DNA of 60,731 nucleotides. Source: Clostridia bacterium. Its GTDB lineage: Bacteria; Bacillota_A; Clostridia; Oscillospirales; CAG-272. The stretch is taken from positions 1 through 60,731 of the forward strand of contig JAFVXK010000010.1 in the NCBI GenBank assembly GCA_017501175.1. Direction: 5' to 3'. The notes under the pieces are model-generated. The model was not told the DNA's origin. It was given only the letters and a program-made list of their open reading frames with translations, and did no database searches. Positions 45,311 through 54,647 of this stretch are shown here, piece after piece; position 1 is the stretch's first letter, and each line of letters starts with the position of its first letter. Position numbers and translations under genes: made by a program.

Positions 45311-45346
45311 ATATGGCGCATACGGCTTCGTCTGCGCCATATTTTA
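45311..45346 (+). terminator. Intrinsic terminator after aspS
   Basis: ATATGGCGCA (45311-45320) pairs with TGCGCCATAT (45333-45342), then TTTT. Confidence 0.75.
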
Positions 45347-45359
45347 AAAAGGAGAAAAA

Positions 45360-46304
45360 ATGGACTTTTTATACCTGCTTGAAAAAATAAGAAACCCCGT
45401 TTTTGACTTTTTCTTCTCGCTCGTTACGCATATCGGCGAGGAAACCGTATTTCTCGCGGTTGCGATAATCTTCTTCTGGTGTATAAACAAATACGAGGGC
45501 TATTACATACTGATAACCGGACTTGTCGGCACTGTGATAAACCAAGCGCTAAAGCTCTTCTGCCGTATTCCGCGTCCGTGGGTAAAGGACCCGAATTTCA
45601 CGATAGTCGAGAGTGCTAAGGCTGAGGCGACGGGATATTCCTTCCCCTCGGGACACACACAGAACGTCACGGGTACGTTTGGTGCTATCGGCGCGTCGTC
45701 AAAGAGAAAATGGATTTCGGTGACGGCGATAGTTATTATAGTTCTAGTTGCTTTCTCGCGTATGTATCTTGGAGTACATACACCGGCGGACGTTTGCGTT
45801 TCGCTTCTTATTGCGGCGGTGCTTCTTGCAGTTCTTTATCCCGTCTTTTCGTCGGAGGAGAACTTCCACAAATTTATGCCGTGGGTTGCCGCAGTATCGA
45901 TAGCTCTTTCGGTTGGCCTTTTGCTTTACGCGTTTCTCACCCCTGAGGGCGAGGTCGATGCTCAAAATCTTTACAGCGCAAGAAAGAACGCCGCAACCCT
46001 CTTCGCCTGCACGCTCTGCCTTCTTCCCGTCTATCTCATAGATAAGCATTACACGAAATTCGACACGAAAGCACCCTGGTACGCGCAGATAATCAAGGTT
46101 GCGGTAGGACTCGGAATAGTCCTCGGAATTAAGTCGGGACTCTCAAAGCCTCTTGTCGCTCTCTTCGGTAATGAGTTTATTGCAAGAGGCGTAAGATATT
46201 TCCTTATCGTTGCATTTGCCGGGATTTTGTGGCCTATGACCTTTAAATTCTTTGCAAAAATGAAAATTTCGGCGCTCGACAACCTCTTTAAGAAAAAAGG
46301 ATAA
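45360..46304 (+). CDS. PAP2-family membrane phosphatase
   Basis: Predicted lipid-phosphate or undecaprenyl-pyrophosphate-type phosphatase in the membrane. 314 residues with about eight hydrophobic segments. The three catalytic motifs are intact: KLFCRIPRP (~62-70), PSGH (~96-99) and SRMYLGVHTPAD (~132-143). The C-terminal ~130 residues add further membrane helices beyond the core domain. AAAAAGGAG precedes the ATG. Substrate is unknown; undecaprenyl diphosphate recycling is a plausible role. Confidence 0.87.
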   Translation: MDFLYLLEKIRNPVFDFFFSLVTHIGEETVFLAVAIIFFWCINKYEGYYILITGLVGTVINQALKLFCRIPRPWVKDPNFTIVESAKAEATGYSFPSGHTQNVTGTFGAIGASSKRKWISVTAIVIIVLVAFSRMYLGVHTPADVCVSLLIAAVLLAVLYPVFSSEENFHKFMPWVAAVSIALSVGLLLYAFLTPEGEVDAQNLYSARKNAATLFACTLCLLPVYLIDKHYTKFDTKAPWYAQIIKVAVGLGIVLGIKSGLSKPLVALFGNEFIARGVRYFLIVAFAGILWPMTFKFFAKMKISALDNLFKKKG

Positions 46305-46363
46305 TTTAACACGCCCCCGTACTAAAGCCTTAAAATGCAAAATATAGTTTACAAATTTTGATG

Positions 46364-46410
46364 ATATTCTCCGCGGACGGACAGGAGCGCCGAGCGGAGA
46401 ATATTTTTTT
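46364..46410 (+). terminator. Intrinsic terminator after the PAP2 phosphatase
   Basis: ATATTCTCCGC (46364-46374) pairs with GCGGAGAATAT (46394-46404), followed by seven Ts. Confidence 0.75.
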
Positions 46411-46420
46411 GCCGTACCCC

Positions 46421-46449
46421 TTTACTTTTCTTTAAAATTGTGCTATAAT
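46421..46449 (+). promoter_or_regulatory. Promoter of the nrdR-yicC-remA-rpoZ group
   Basis: TTTACT (46421-46426), 17 bases, TATAAT (46444-46449). I could not place a clear NrdR box. Confidence 0.6.
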
Positions 46450-46493
46450 ATAATGTAAAAAATTTGTATTTTATATATTTTATGGAGTTTACT

Positions 46494-46979
46494 ATGAAAT
46501 GTCCCGTGTGTAACAGTCAGGATTCAAGGGTTCTCGATTCCCGTCCCGTCGAGGACGGAGCGAGTATAAAGCGCAGACGCGAGTGCCCCTCGTGCGGTAA
46601 GCGCTTTACAACCTACGAGGTTATTGATACAGTTCCTATCGCAGTCGTTAAAAGGAACGGCAAGCGTGAGTTCTTCGATAAGCATAAGCTTCTGCGCGGA
46701 ATTGAGCGCGCCTGTCAGAAGCGCCCCGTTAACCCCGAGGAAATAGCGGGCGCTATTGAAACCGAGCTTCAGAATGCTATCGTTGAGGAAATTTCCTCGC
46801 AGGATATAGGCGAGATGGTCCTTGCAAGGCTCAAGGAGCTTGACACCGTCTCTTATATACGCTTTGCTTCGGTTTACCGAGAGTTCCAGGATATTGATTC
46901 CTTCATATCCGAGATAAACAGCCTTGAGAGCCGCACGGGAAAGCGCAAATCCAAGAAAAAGGACGAGAAAAATGATTAA
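46494..46979 (+). CDS. nrdR: Transcriptional repressor NrdR
   Basis: Nucleotide-sensing repressor of ribonucleotide reductase genes. 161 residues: zinc ribbon CPVCNSQDSRVLDSRP...RRECPSCGKRFTTYE (~3-45), then an ATP-cone domain beginning IAVVKRNGKREFFDKHKL. GGAG at about 46482 selects MKCPVCN as start over an upstream in-frame ATG. No nrd gene is in the window. Its end overlaps yicC. Confidence 0.95.
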   Translation: MKCPVCNSQDSRVLDSRPVEDGASIKRRRECPSCGKRFTTYEVIDTVPIAVVKRNGKREFFDKHKLLRGIERACQKRPVNPEEIAGAIETELQNAIVEEISSQDIGEMVLARLKELDTVSYIRFASVYREFQDIDSFISEINSLESRTGKRKSKKKDEKND

Positions 46980-47862
46980 AAGCATGACCGCCTTCGGCAG
47001 AGGACGCCGTGAGTATGACACAAAGGATATAACCGTTGAGATAAAGAGCGTTAATTCCCGATTTTTCGACTGCAACGTCAAAATGCCGAGGGTTTATCTC
47101 GCTCTTGAGGAAAAAATAAAGTCTTACGTAAAGCAAAAGGCAGTAGGAAGAGCGAAGGTTGACGTTTTCGTAACCGTTGCGAACAAATCTGCAGCTGTAA
47201 CCGACCTTGCCGTTGATACCGAGCTTGCGAGAAGCTATCTGAACGCTCTCCGCGGACTTTCGGAGGAGCTTTCGGTTAAGGACGACGTCAGCGTTTCGAC
47301 GCTTGTAAGACTTAATCCCGAAATTTTGAAGAGCAACGCGCCCGACGAGGATATGGACGCCGCTTGGGAGGAGCTTTTGCCTGCTCTTGACGAGGCGATA
47401 GAGGGCTACGTCGCTATGCGTACCGCCGAGGGAGCAAAGCTTGAGGCGGATATAAAAGCAAAAATCGAAGTAGTCAGAGGATATTCCGACGAGGTTGAGA
47501 AGATTTCCGCAGAGGACACCGTCGGCTACCGCGAAAAGCTTGAGGCACGGCTCAGAAGTATCCTTGCCGACAACAAGATTACGATAGACGAGCAGAGAGT
47601 TCTCACTGAGTGCGCCGTTTGGGCGGATAAGATAGCCATAGATGAGGAGCTCGTAAGACTTCGCTCCCATTTCGATGCCTTTTACAATATTATCGCAATG
47701 AAAGAGCCCTCGGGCAGAAAGCTTGATTTTCTTATGCAGGAGCTAAACCGCGAAACCAACACCATAGGCTCAAAGGCAAACAACGCGAAAATCGCCCGTT
47801 TTGTCGTTGATATGAAGGGCGAGCTTGAAAAGATAAGAGAACAAGTGCAAAACATAGAATAA
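46972..47862 (+). CDS. yicC: YicC-family endoribonuclease
   Basis: 296 residues beginning [11 protein letters not shown], the family's invariant start. [18 protein letters not shown] and the C-terminal [18 protein letters not shown]...[24 protein letters not shown] are diagnostic. The family is reported to cleave RNA. The start overlaps the end of nrdR by 8 bases. Upstream in-frame starts inside nrdR are rejected because they precede the conserved N-terminus. Confidence 0.93.
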   Translation: MIKSMTAFGRGRREYDTKDITVEIKSVNSRFFDCNVKMPRVYLALEEKIKSYVKQKAVGRAKVDVFVTVANKSAAVTDLAVDTELARSYLNALRGLSEELSVKDDVSVSTLVRLNPEILKSNAPDEDMDAAWEELLPALDEAIEGYVAMRTAEGAKLEADIKAKIEVVRGYSDEVEKISAEDTVGYREKLEARLRSILADNKITIDEQRVLTECAVWADKIAIDEELVRLRSHFDAFYNIIAMKEPSGRKLDFLMQELNRETNTIGSKANNAKIARFVVDMKGELEKIREQVQNIE

Positions 47863-47872
47863 GGTGGCAAAT

Positions 47873-48139
47873 ATGAAATTCATCAACATTGGCTTCGGAA
47901 ATATGGTGTCGGCGGGCAGAATAGTTGCTATTGCCGCGCCCGATTCCGCGCCTATAAAAAGACTCGTGCAGGACGCGCGCGACGACGGCAGAGTTATCGA
48001 CGTATCCTGCGGCAGACGCACGAGAGCCGTAATCATTACCGACTCCGAGCACGTAATACTCTCCGCAATTCAGGCGGAAACCATCACCAACAGACTCGCA
48101 ACCGACGAGGCGGGCGATGACGAAGAGGAAGAAGAATAA
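47873..48139 (+). CDS. remA: Extracellular matrix regulator RemA homologue (DUF370)
   Basis: 88 residues. [30 protein letters not shown] and [28 protein letters not shown] are the RemA core; the acidic tail GDDEEEEE is extra. In Bacillus subtilis RemA is a DNA-binding activator of matrix genes. It lies between yicC and rpoZ as in many Firmicutes. A GTG three codons earlier is possible, but the ATG at 47873 has AAGGTGG upstream. Confidence 0.92.
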   Translation: MKFINIGFGNMVSAGRIVAIAAPDSAPIKRLVQDARDDGRVIDVSCGRRTRAVIITDSEHVILSAIQAETITNRLATDEAGDDEEEEE

Positions 48140-48173
48140 ATAAAAATATCCATATAAAGAAAGCGAGAAAACA

Positions 48174-48440
48174 ATGATTTATCCAACTATTGACCAGCTT
48201 ACGAAGGGTGAGTTCAACCGCTACGAGCTTGTAGTGGGCGTTGCAAAGTGCGCCCGTATCGTCACCGACGAGTACGTTGAGATGCGCGCAAAGGCACAGA
48301 AGATGATTGACAATCACGAAACCGATAAGCCTCTTTCGGCTCTTATCGACCCCGAGTATAAGGATCAGAAGGCTGTCAAGATAGCGATAGCCGATCTTGA
48401 GGCTGGCAGATTCCGCATGGTTCGTCCTGAGGAAAAATAA
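48174..48440 (+). CDS. rpoZ: DNA-directed RNA polymerase omega subunit
   Basis: 88 residues. MIYPTIDQLTKGEFNRYELVVGVAKCARIVTDEY and the later KPLSALIDPEYKDQKAVKIAIADLEAGRF match bacterial omega. It stabilises assembly of the polymerase core. gmk, which usually stands just before it, is absent here. AAAGCGAG precedes the ATG weakly. Confidence 0.9.
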   Translation: MIYPTIDQLTKGEFNRYELVVGVAKCARIVTDEYVEMRAKAQKMIDNHETDKPLSALIDPEYKDQKAVKIAIADLEAGRFRMVRPEEK

Positions 48441-48508
48441 TAGCACTACTACGGGAGCGCCGCTTGGCACTCCTTTCGCGCAAAGCTGCGGGCAGGAGGT
48501 GATACGGT

Positions 48509-50746
48509 ATGCTTTGTGAGGTTTACCTGCTTGACGTTCCGTATCACATCGACAAACCGTTTGATTATTCCTTCACGGACGGTGTGAGACGGGGCGATAT
48601 AGTCAAAGTTCCGTTTGGAAAATCGAATAGCCTTCGCCTCGGTGTCGTTACTTGTGTAAAGGATGGGGATATAGGCGAGGGAATAAAGCCTGTGCATTCG
48701 GTTGCAAAAAGCCGGTTTTCCCTAAACGAGGAGATGCTCGGGCTATGCCTGTTTTTAAAGGAACATACCTTGTGTACGCTCGGCGAGGCGGTAAAAACTA
48801 TGCTGCCGCCGGGTGCTCTTACCTCACCGCTTGTGGAGAAAACCGCGAAAACCTGCCGCCTTGAAATTGGGGCGGCGGAGGCTTGCGCTCTACTTTCCCT
48901 CAAGGGAAGGGACGGAATTCGCAGCGAGGGACAGAGGACGGTGCTTTCCTATCTTGCCAATCTCGGCTCTGCCGACTGCGACTTGGTAAAAAGTCAGCCC
49001 GGTGTTACATCTGCACACATTTCCGCTCTTGTAAAACGGGGAATTGTTTCAATTGAAGAGCGCGAGCTTTTCAGAAATCCTTACGCAAAATACGCTCAGA
49101 GCGCTAAAAGGGACGAAATAGTCCTTAGCGATTCGCAGACCCAAGCGTATAATACTGTTGAGGGTCTTCTTTTGGAGAACTCGCCGCGTGCCGCGCTTCT
49201 TTACGGAGTTACGGGCTCGGGCAAGACCAAGGTTATAATGAAGGCCATTGACCGCACGCTCGACCTCGGCAGGTCGGTTATAATGCTCGTTCCCGAAATA
49301 TCCCTTACACCGCAGACGGTGTCGCTTTTCTGCGGCAGATACGGCGAGAGGGTTGCCGTCGTTCACTCGGGGCTCTCGCAGGGCGAGCGGCTTGACGCGT
49401 GGCGAAGAATTAAGGGCGGCAGAGTTGACCTCGTTATAGGCACGCGCTCGGCTATCTTTGCGCCCCTTGACAATATCGGTCTTATCGTTATCGACGAGGA
49501 GCACGAGCACACCTACAAATCCGAGGCCGACCCGAAATACCACGCGCGTGACGTTGCGGCTTACAGATGTGGAAAAAATAACGCTCTTATGCTTCTTGCC
49601 TCGGCAACCCCGTCGCTTGAGAGCTTTTATAAGGCGGAGTGCGGTAGCTATACGCTCGTGCCGATGCGAGAGCGCTACGGCGGATTTTCGCTTCCCGAGG
49701 CTATCGTAGTCGATATGCGCGAGGAGCTAAGATGCGGTAATATAACCCCAATAAGCGAAAGACTTATGAATTCGCTCTCCGAGGTTTACGAGCGCGGTGA
49801 GCAGGCGATAATCTTCTTAAACCGCCGTGGATTTTCAAGCCAGGTAAGCTGTAAGTCCTGCGGTGAGGTGCTTCTTTGTCCGCGCTGCTCGGTATCGCTT
49901 ACCTATCATTCGGACGGCGGCGGCAGACTTCTTTGCCATCTTTGCGGACACACCGAGCCTGTGAGAAAGAGCTGTCCTGCCTGCTCGTCGGATAAGCTCT
50001 CTTTTCTCGGCTACGGAACGCAGAAGCTTGAGGGAGAGCTTGAAAAATATCTTCCCGATATGACCGTAATGCGTATGGACGCCGACACTACGGCATCGAA
50101 GCTTTCATACGATAAAATGCTTGAGGACTTCAGGGCTGAGAGGGCGGATATTCTACTCGGAACTCAAATGGTGGCGAAGGGACACGACTTCCCTAAGGTA
50201 ACGCTGGTTGGCGTTGCTCTTGCCGACACCTCGCTTTATCTCAGCGATTTCAGGGCGTCAGAGCGAACCTTCTCACTTCTCACGCAGGTCATTGGCAGAG
50301 CAGGACGTGCAAAGAGCGGCGGAAGAGCTGTGATACAGACCTACTCACCGTATAATGAAACGATACGCCTTGCCTGCCGTCAGGATTACGATAAATTCTA
50401 CGAGGGAGAGATAGCCATAAGACGCGAGCTCTCCTATCCACCTTTTTGCGATATGGTACAGCTGACGCTTACCTCGGAGGACGAAGAGCTGCTGTCAAAC
50501 GAGACAAAGTGCCTCTCCGAAAAAATAGAGGAAAAGCTGAAGACCGAGTATTCAGACCTGCCGTTTATCGTTTACGGTCCGTTTGAGGCGCAGGTTTATA
50601 AGCTTAACGAAAAATACAGAATGAGAACGGTTGTCAAGTGTAAGCTTAACAGAAGGGCAAGAAAGCTATTCTCAGAGCTTCTTTGGGAGTTTAGCGCAAA
50701 GCGCGGGGTTAGCCTCTCGATAGACCTTAACCCCCTGACCGTGTAA
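48509..50746 (+). CDS. priA: Primosomal protein N' (replication restart helicase PriA)
   Basis: 3'-5' superfamily 2 helicase that reloads the replisome at stalled forks. 745 residues. N-terminal DNA-binding part, then Walker A GVTGSGKT (~232), VIDEEHEHTYKS (~327), the zinc-binding cysteine array CKSCGEVLLCPRCSVSLTYH...CHLCG...CPAC (~448-492), and GTQMVAKGHDFPKVTLVGV. GGAGGTG is well spaced before the ATG. Confidence 0.96.
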   Translation: MLCEVYLLDVPYHIDKPFDYSFTDGVRRGDIVKVPFGKSNSLRLGVVTCVKDGDIGEGIKPVHSVAKSRFSLNEEMLGLCLFLKEHTLCTLGEAVKTMLPPGALTSPLVEKTAKTCRLEIGAAEACALLSLKGRDGIRSEGQRTVLSYLANLGSADCDLVKSQPGVTSAHISALVKRGIVSIEERELFRNPYAKYAQSAKRDEIVLSDSQTQAYNTVEGLLLENSPRAALLYGVTGSGKTKVIMKAIDRTLDLGRSVIMLVPEISLTPQTVSLFCGRYGERVAVVHSGLSQGERLDAWRRIKGGRVDLVIGTRSAIFAPLDNIGLIVIDEEHEHTYKSEADPKYHARDVAAYRCGKNNALMLLASATPSLESFYKAECGSYTLVPMRERYGGFSLPEAIVVDMREELRCGNITPISERLMNSLSEVYERGEQAIIFLNRRGFSSQVSCKSCGEVLLCPRCSVSLTYHSDGGGRLLCHLCGHTEPVRKSCPACSSDKLSFLGYGTQKLEGELEKYLPDMTVMRMDADTTASKLSYDKMLEDFRAERADILLGTQMVAKGHDFPKVTLVGVALADTSLYLSDFRASERTFSLLTQVIGRAGRAKSGGRAVIQTYSPYNETIRLACRQDYDKFYEGEIAIRRELSYPPFCDMVQLTLTSEDEELLSNETKCLSEKIEEKLKTEYSDLPFIVYGPFEAQVYKLNEKYRMRTVVKCKLNRRARKLFSELLWEFSAKRGVSLSIDLNPLTV

Positions 50747-50781
50747 AATAAAACTCGATATTTCTAAAGAAAGGCACAAAT

Positions 50782-51252
50782 ATGGCAATACTTAAAATAG
50801 TGAAATTCGACGAGCCGATGATAAGAAAGACCTCGCGCCCCGTCGATGAAATAACACCCAGAATAGAAAGACTGCTTGACGATATGATAGACACGATGAG
50901 GGACGCCGAGGGCTGCGGCCTTGCCGCCGTTCAGGTTGGCGTTTTGCGCCGCGTAGTCGTCATAGAGGTTGAGGAGGGCAAGGTTATCGAGCTTATAAAC
51001 CCGAAAATTGTTTCCTTCTCGGGTACGCAGGAGGAGATGGAGGGCTGCCTTTCAAATCCCGGTCACTACGGCATAACGAAGCGTCCGGCGGCAGTTGTCG
51101 TCCGCGCTCTTAACCGTAAGGGAGAGGAAATCGAGATAAGAGGCGAGGGACTTCTTGCCAGAGCTATCTGTCACGAGTGCGACCACCTTGACGGCAAGCT
51201 CTATATAGACTCACAGATACGCGAGCTCTCTGCAGACGAGCTTGGCGGTTGA
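50782..51252 (+). CDS. def: Peptide deformylase
   Basis: Removes the N-formyl group from nascent proteins. 156 residues. GCGLAAVQVG (motif 1, here Cys for the usual Ile/Val in GxGLAAxQ), EGCLS (motif 2 with metal cysteine) and HECDHLDG (motif 3, HExxH) are all present. AAAGG precedes the ATG; fmt follows after 44 bases, the common pairing. Confidence 0.95.
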   Translation: MAILKIVKFDEPMIRKTSRPVDEITPRIERLLDDMIDTMRDAEGCGLAAVQVGVLRRVVVIEVEEGKVIELINPKIVSFSGTQEEMEGCLSNPGHYGITKRPAAVVVRALNRKGEEIEIRGEGLLARAICHECDHLDGKLYIDSQIRELSADELGG

Positions 51253-51296
51253 CACGCATAGCGACCTCTTAAAATAAGCGAGGAAAGGATAGCACT

Positions 51297-52229
51297 ATGA
51301 GAATAATGTTTATGGGTACGCCCGAAATAGCGGCTATATGTCTTAATAGGCTCGTTTCCGACGGGCACAGAGTCGTTGCCTGCGTTACGGGCGAGGATAA
51401 GCCTCGCGGAAGAGGAAAGGTAATGACGCCAACCCCCGTAAAGTTGGCGGCGCTCGAACACGGAATACCCATATATACCCCGAAGACGCTTCGCGACGAG
51501 GCGTTTCTTGAAATACTTCGCGAGGTTAACCCCGAGCTTATAGCGGTGGTTGCTTACGGCAAAATATTGCCTAAGGCGGTGCTTGATTATCCCAAATTCG
51601 GTTGTATCAACGCGCACGTTTCGCTTCTTCCCAAATACAGGGGCGCAGCTCCGATGCAGAGGGCGATAATTGACGGTGAGCGCGAAACCGGCGTGACTAT
51701 TATGTATATGGCAGAGGGGCTCGACACCGGCGATATTATAACCGCAGAGGCGTTTCCGATAGGTCCTTATGACGACTTTGAAACGGTGCACGACACCTCG
51801 GCAGAAATAGGTGCAAGGCTTCTCTCCGATACAGCCTATGCAATAGAGCGCGGCGGGGTAAAAAGAGTGCCTCAGGACGACACGCTCGCCTGCTACGCCG
51901 CAAAAATCGAGAAGTCGGATTGTAAACTAGACTTTACAAAATCAGCACGTGAGCTTGATTTTAACATACGCGGCGTAACACCCATTCCGGGAGCGTTTGC
52001 CTACCTTAACGGCAAAATGCTTAAAATATGCAAGGCAATACCTACCGCCGAGCGCGGCGAGGGAGGCAGAGTTATATCCGCCGACGCTACGGGAGAGGGA
52101 CATTTCACGGTTGCCTGCGGCGAGGGCGCACTCAAGGTGCTCTCGGTAATCCCCGAGGGAAAGGGAAAAATGAGCGCCGGAGATTTCCTTCGCGGTAGAA
52201 AAATCGCAGTGGGGGATATTCTTGAATAA
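51297..52229 (+). CDS. fmt: Methionyl-tRNA formyltransferase
   Basis: Formylates Met-tRNAi with 10-formyl-THF. 310 residues. FMGTPEIAAICL at the N-terminus, INAHVSLLPKYRGAAPMQRAI (catalytic Asn/His) and TGVTIMYMAEGLDTGDII with the catalytic Asp, followed by the C-terminal OB domain. The last base of its TAA is the first base of the next ATG, so rsmB is coupled. It is another formyl-folate consumer, though not under the ZTP switches here. Confidence 0.96.
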   Translation: MRIMFMGTPEIAAICLNRLVSDGHRVVACVTGEDKPRGRGKVMTPTPVKLAALEHGIPIYTPKTLRDEAFLEILREVNPELIAVVAYGKILPKAVLDYPKFGCINAHVSLLPKYRGAAPMQRAIIDGERETGVTIMYMAEGLDTGDIITAEAFPIGPYDDFETVHDTSAEIGARLLSDTAYAIERGGVKRVPQDDTLACYAAKIEKSDCKLDFTKSARELDFNIRGVTPIPGAFAYLNGKMLKICKAIPTAERGEGGRVISADATGEGHFTVACGEGALKVLSVIPEGKGKMSAGDFLRGRKIAVGDILE

Positions 52230-53539
52230 TGAACCTTCGTGAAACGGCTCTTACGCTTCTTTCGGAGATAGAGGCGCAGGAAAAGTATGCAAACCTCGCG
52301 CTCAATTCGCATCTTACTGATAACCTTGAAAAAAAGGACAAAAAAATACTCACGGTGCTTCTTTATACTACCGTTGAGCATAAAATCACTTACGACTATT
52401 ATATAGGCTATCTTTCTGGCAGAAACATAGCGGAAATAGCCCCCCGTGTTAAAAATATTCTCAGGCTCGGGCTTTGTCAGATACTTGATATGAGCTCCGT
52501 CCCTGATTTTGCAGCTGTTAATGAAACGGTAAAGCTTGCGAAAAATCAGGGTGAGCGCTCGTTCATTAACGGAGTTCTCAGGCGTGCTGTGCGTGAGAAA
52601 AACGAGCTCCCATTGCCTGACAAAAACAAAAATATCGCGCGTTATCTATCGGTAAAATACTCATATCCGCAAAGCACGGTAAAGCGCTTTATATCCGCGC
52701 TCGGAGCAGAGGATACCGAGAAGCTTCTTTTGGCTTTTGAGAATAACGCCTACACCGACATCACGGTAAATACTATTAAAATTACGCCGGAGGAGCTTGT
52801 CGAAAGGCTAGTGGCAGACGGCTATTCGGCGCGCGTTCACGAGTATTCACGGGTAACCGTCAGAATAGACGGCTCGTGCGACCCACGGGAGCTTTACGGC
52901 TTTTCCGAGGGGTACTTCTTCGTGCAGGACGCGGCATCTGCCGTATCTGCACTCGCGCTTAACGCGAGCAGCGGTGATAGGATAATTGACGTTTGCGCCT
53001 GTCCCGGCGGAAAGAGCTTTGCCTCGGCAATTCTTTCGGGCGACAGCGCGGAAATCCTTTCATTCGACCTTCACGAAAGTAAGCTTTCGCTTATTAAGAG
53101 CGGCGCCGTGCGTCTTGGACTGAAGTCGGTAAGTGTGGCTGAAAGGGACGCCACATCGCCCGATGAGTTGCTTTTTGGCACTGCGGACAAGGTTATCTGC
53201 GACGTCCCCTGCTCAGGTCTTGGCGTCCTTGCTAAAAAGCCGGATTTAAGATATAAGGATATAGCGAGAGCAGAGGAGCTTTCGGTACTCGGCAGAGAAA
53301 TCCTTGAGGCGTCCTCGCGCTATTTGAAGGTGGGCGGAGTTCTTGCCTTTTCGACCTGTACGCTTGAAAGGTGCGAAAACACCGATACCGTGTCGAGTTT
53401 TCTTTCTGAGCACCCCGAGTTTTCGCCCCTCGATTTTGAGGTAGGCGGGCTTTATAGCAAGGGTGGCGAGCTTACACTCTATCCTCATATTCACAAAACA
53501 GACGGCTTTTATATTGCACTTCTGAGGAAGAACAGGTAA
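52229..53539 (+). CDS. rsmB: 16S rRNA (cytosine-967-C5)-methyltransferase
   Basis: 436 residues. An N-terminal NusB-like RNA-binding domain (~1-135) is followed by a Rossmann methyltransferase with the SAM motif VCACPGGKSF, the catalytic cysteine in CDVPCSGLG and STCTLE. Two conserved cysteines (PC and TC) are as expected. The start overlaps fmt by one base. Confidence 0.94.
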   Translation: MNLRETALTLLSEIEAQEKYANLALNSHLTDNLEKKDKKILTVLLYTTVEHKITYDYYIGYLSGRNIAEIAPRVKNILRLGLCQILDMSSVPDFAAVNETVKLAKNQGERSFINGVLRRAVREKNELPLPDKNKNIARYLSVKYSYPQSTVKRFISALGAEDTEKLLLAFENNAYTDITVNTIKITPEELVERLVADGYSARVHEYSRVTVRIDGSCDPRELYGFSEGYFFVQDAASAVSALALNASSGDRIIDVCACPGGKSFASAILSGDSAEILSFDLHESKLSLIKSGAVRLGLKSVSVAERDATSPDELLFGTADKVICDVPCSGLGVLAKKPDLRYKDIARAEELSVLGREILEASSRYLKVGGVLAFSTCTLERCENTDTVSSFLSEHPEFSPLDFEVGGLYSKGGELTLYPHIHKTDGFYIALLRKNR

Positions 53540-53544
53540 GAATT

Positions 53545-54609
53545 ATGACCGACAGTAAGATAGACATTTATTCGATGACCGAGGACGAGCTTGTGGAATA
53601 TTTCGTATCCATAGGTGAGCCGAAATTCAGGGCAAAGCAGACCTTCACGGCAGTCTCGCAGGGGCTTTCCATATCCGAGATGACAAATCTTTCGAAGGAG
53701 CTTCGTCAAAGGCTTCTCGAAGGCACTCTTGATACGCTCCCCAAAATTTCGGAGAAGCTTGTGTCAAAAATAGACGGTACGGTTAAATATCTTTTTGAGC
53801 TATACGACGGCGCGTGCATAGAGAGCGTGCTTATGAAGTATAAACACGGCAACACTATCTGCATATCAAGTCAGGTCGGTTGCAGAATGGGTTGTAAGTT
53901 CTGTGCCTCGACGATAGGCGGTAAGGAGCGCGACCTTTTGCCATCGGAGCTTCTCGGGCAGATTACGGTTGCCTCGCGCGACTCGGGAGAGCGCATCTCC
54001 AACGTCGTTATGATGGGTATCGGCGAGCCGCTTGATAACTACGATAACGTGATTAAATTTCTTAAGCTTGTTAACGACGAGGGCGGGGTAAATATAGGTT
54101 ACCGTCATATATCGCTTTCAACCTCGGGCGTCGTTCCCGGCATACTCCGTCTTGCAGAGGAGGAACTGCCAATAACGCTCTCAATATCGCTTCACGCGGC
54201 GACCGACGAGCGTCGCTCCGAGATAATGCCTATAAACAAGAAGTGGGGTATTGACGAGCTTCTTTCGGCGTGCGTTGCGTACTATAAGAGCACGGGTAGA
54301 CGCATACCATTTGAATACACCTTGATTTCGGGGAAGAACGACTCGCCCGACGACGCTAGGCTTTTAGCCTCTGTGCTGAAGAAGGCGTTTCGCGGCACGG
54401 GCGCACCGATACACGTAAATCTCATTCGCGTCAATGAGGTAAAGGAAACCGGTTTCACGGCAGGAAGCGTAGGCTCGGCTAACGCCTTTGCCGAGATACT
54501 TAATTCGCTTGGTGTGGTTGCGACGGTCAGACGAAGGCTCGGTGCTGATGTTAACGCCGCCTGCGGTCAGCTTCGCAGAAAGGCAATAGAAGCGAAAAAA
54601 GACAATTAA
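53545..54609 (+). CDS. rlmN: 23S rRNA (adenine-2503-C2)-methyltransferase, radical SAM
   Basis: 354 residues. QVGCRMGCKFCAST (~111-122) holds the CxxxCxxC cluster; NVVMMGIGEPLDNY and ISLSTSGVVPGI follow, with NAACGQL near the C-terminus supplying the methyl-carrier cysteine. In the family it methylates A2503 of 23S rRNA and some tRNAs. It lies 5 bases after rsmB with a weak ribosome site. Confidence 0.95.
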   Translation: MTDSKIDIYSMTEDELVEYFVSIGEPKFRAKQTFTAVSQGLSISEMTNLSKELRQRLLEGTLDTLPKISEKLVSKIDGTVKYLFELYDGACIESVLMKYKHGNTICISSQVGCRMGCKFCASTIGGKERDLLPSELLGQITVASRDSGERISNVVMMGIGEPLDNYDNVIKFLKLVNDEGGVNIGYRHISLSTSGVVPGILRLAEEELPITLSISLHAATDERRSEIMPINKKWGIDELLSACVAYYKSTGRRIPFEYTLISGKNDSPDDARLLASVLKKAFRGTGAPIHVNLIRVNEVKETGFTAGSVGSANAFAEILNSLGVVATVRRRLGADVNAACGQLRRKAIEAKKDN

Positions 54610-54647
54610 AGTTTACAAATTTTCAAACCGTTAAGTGAGGAAACGCA

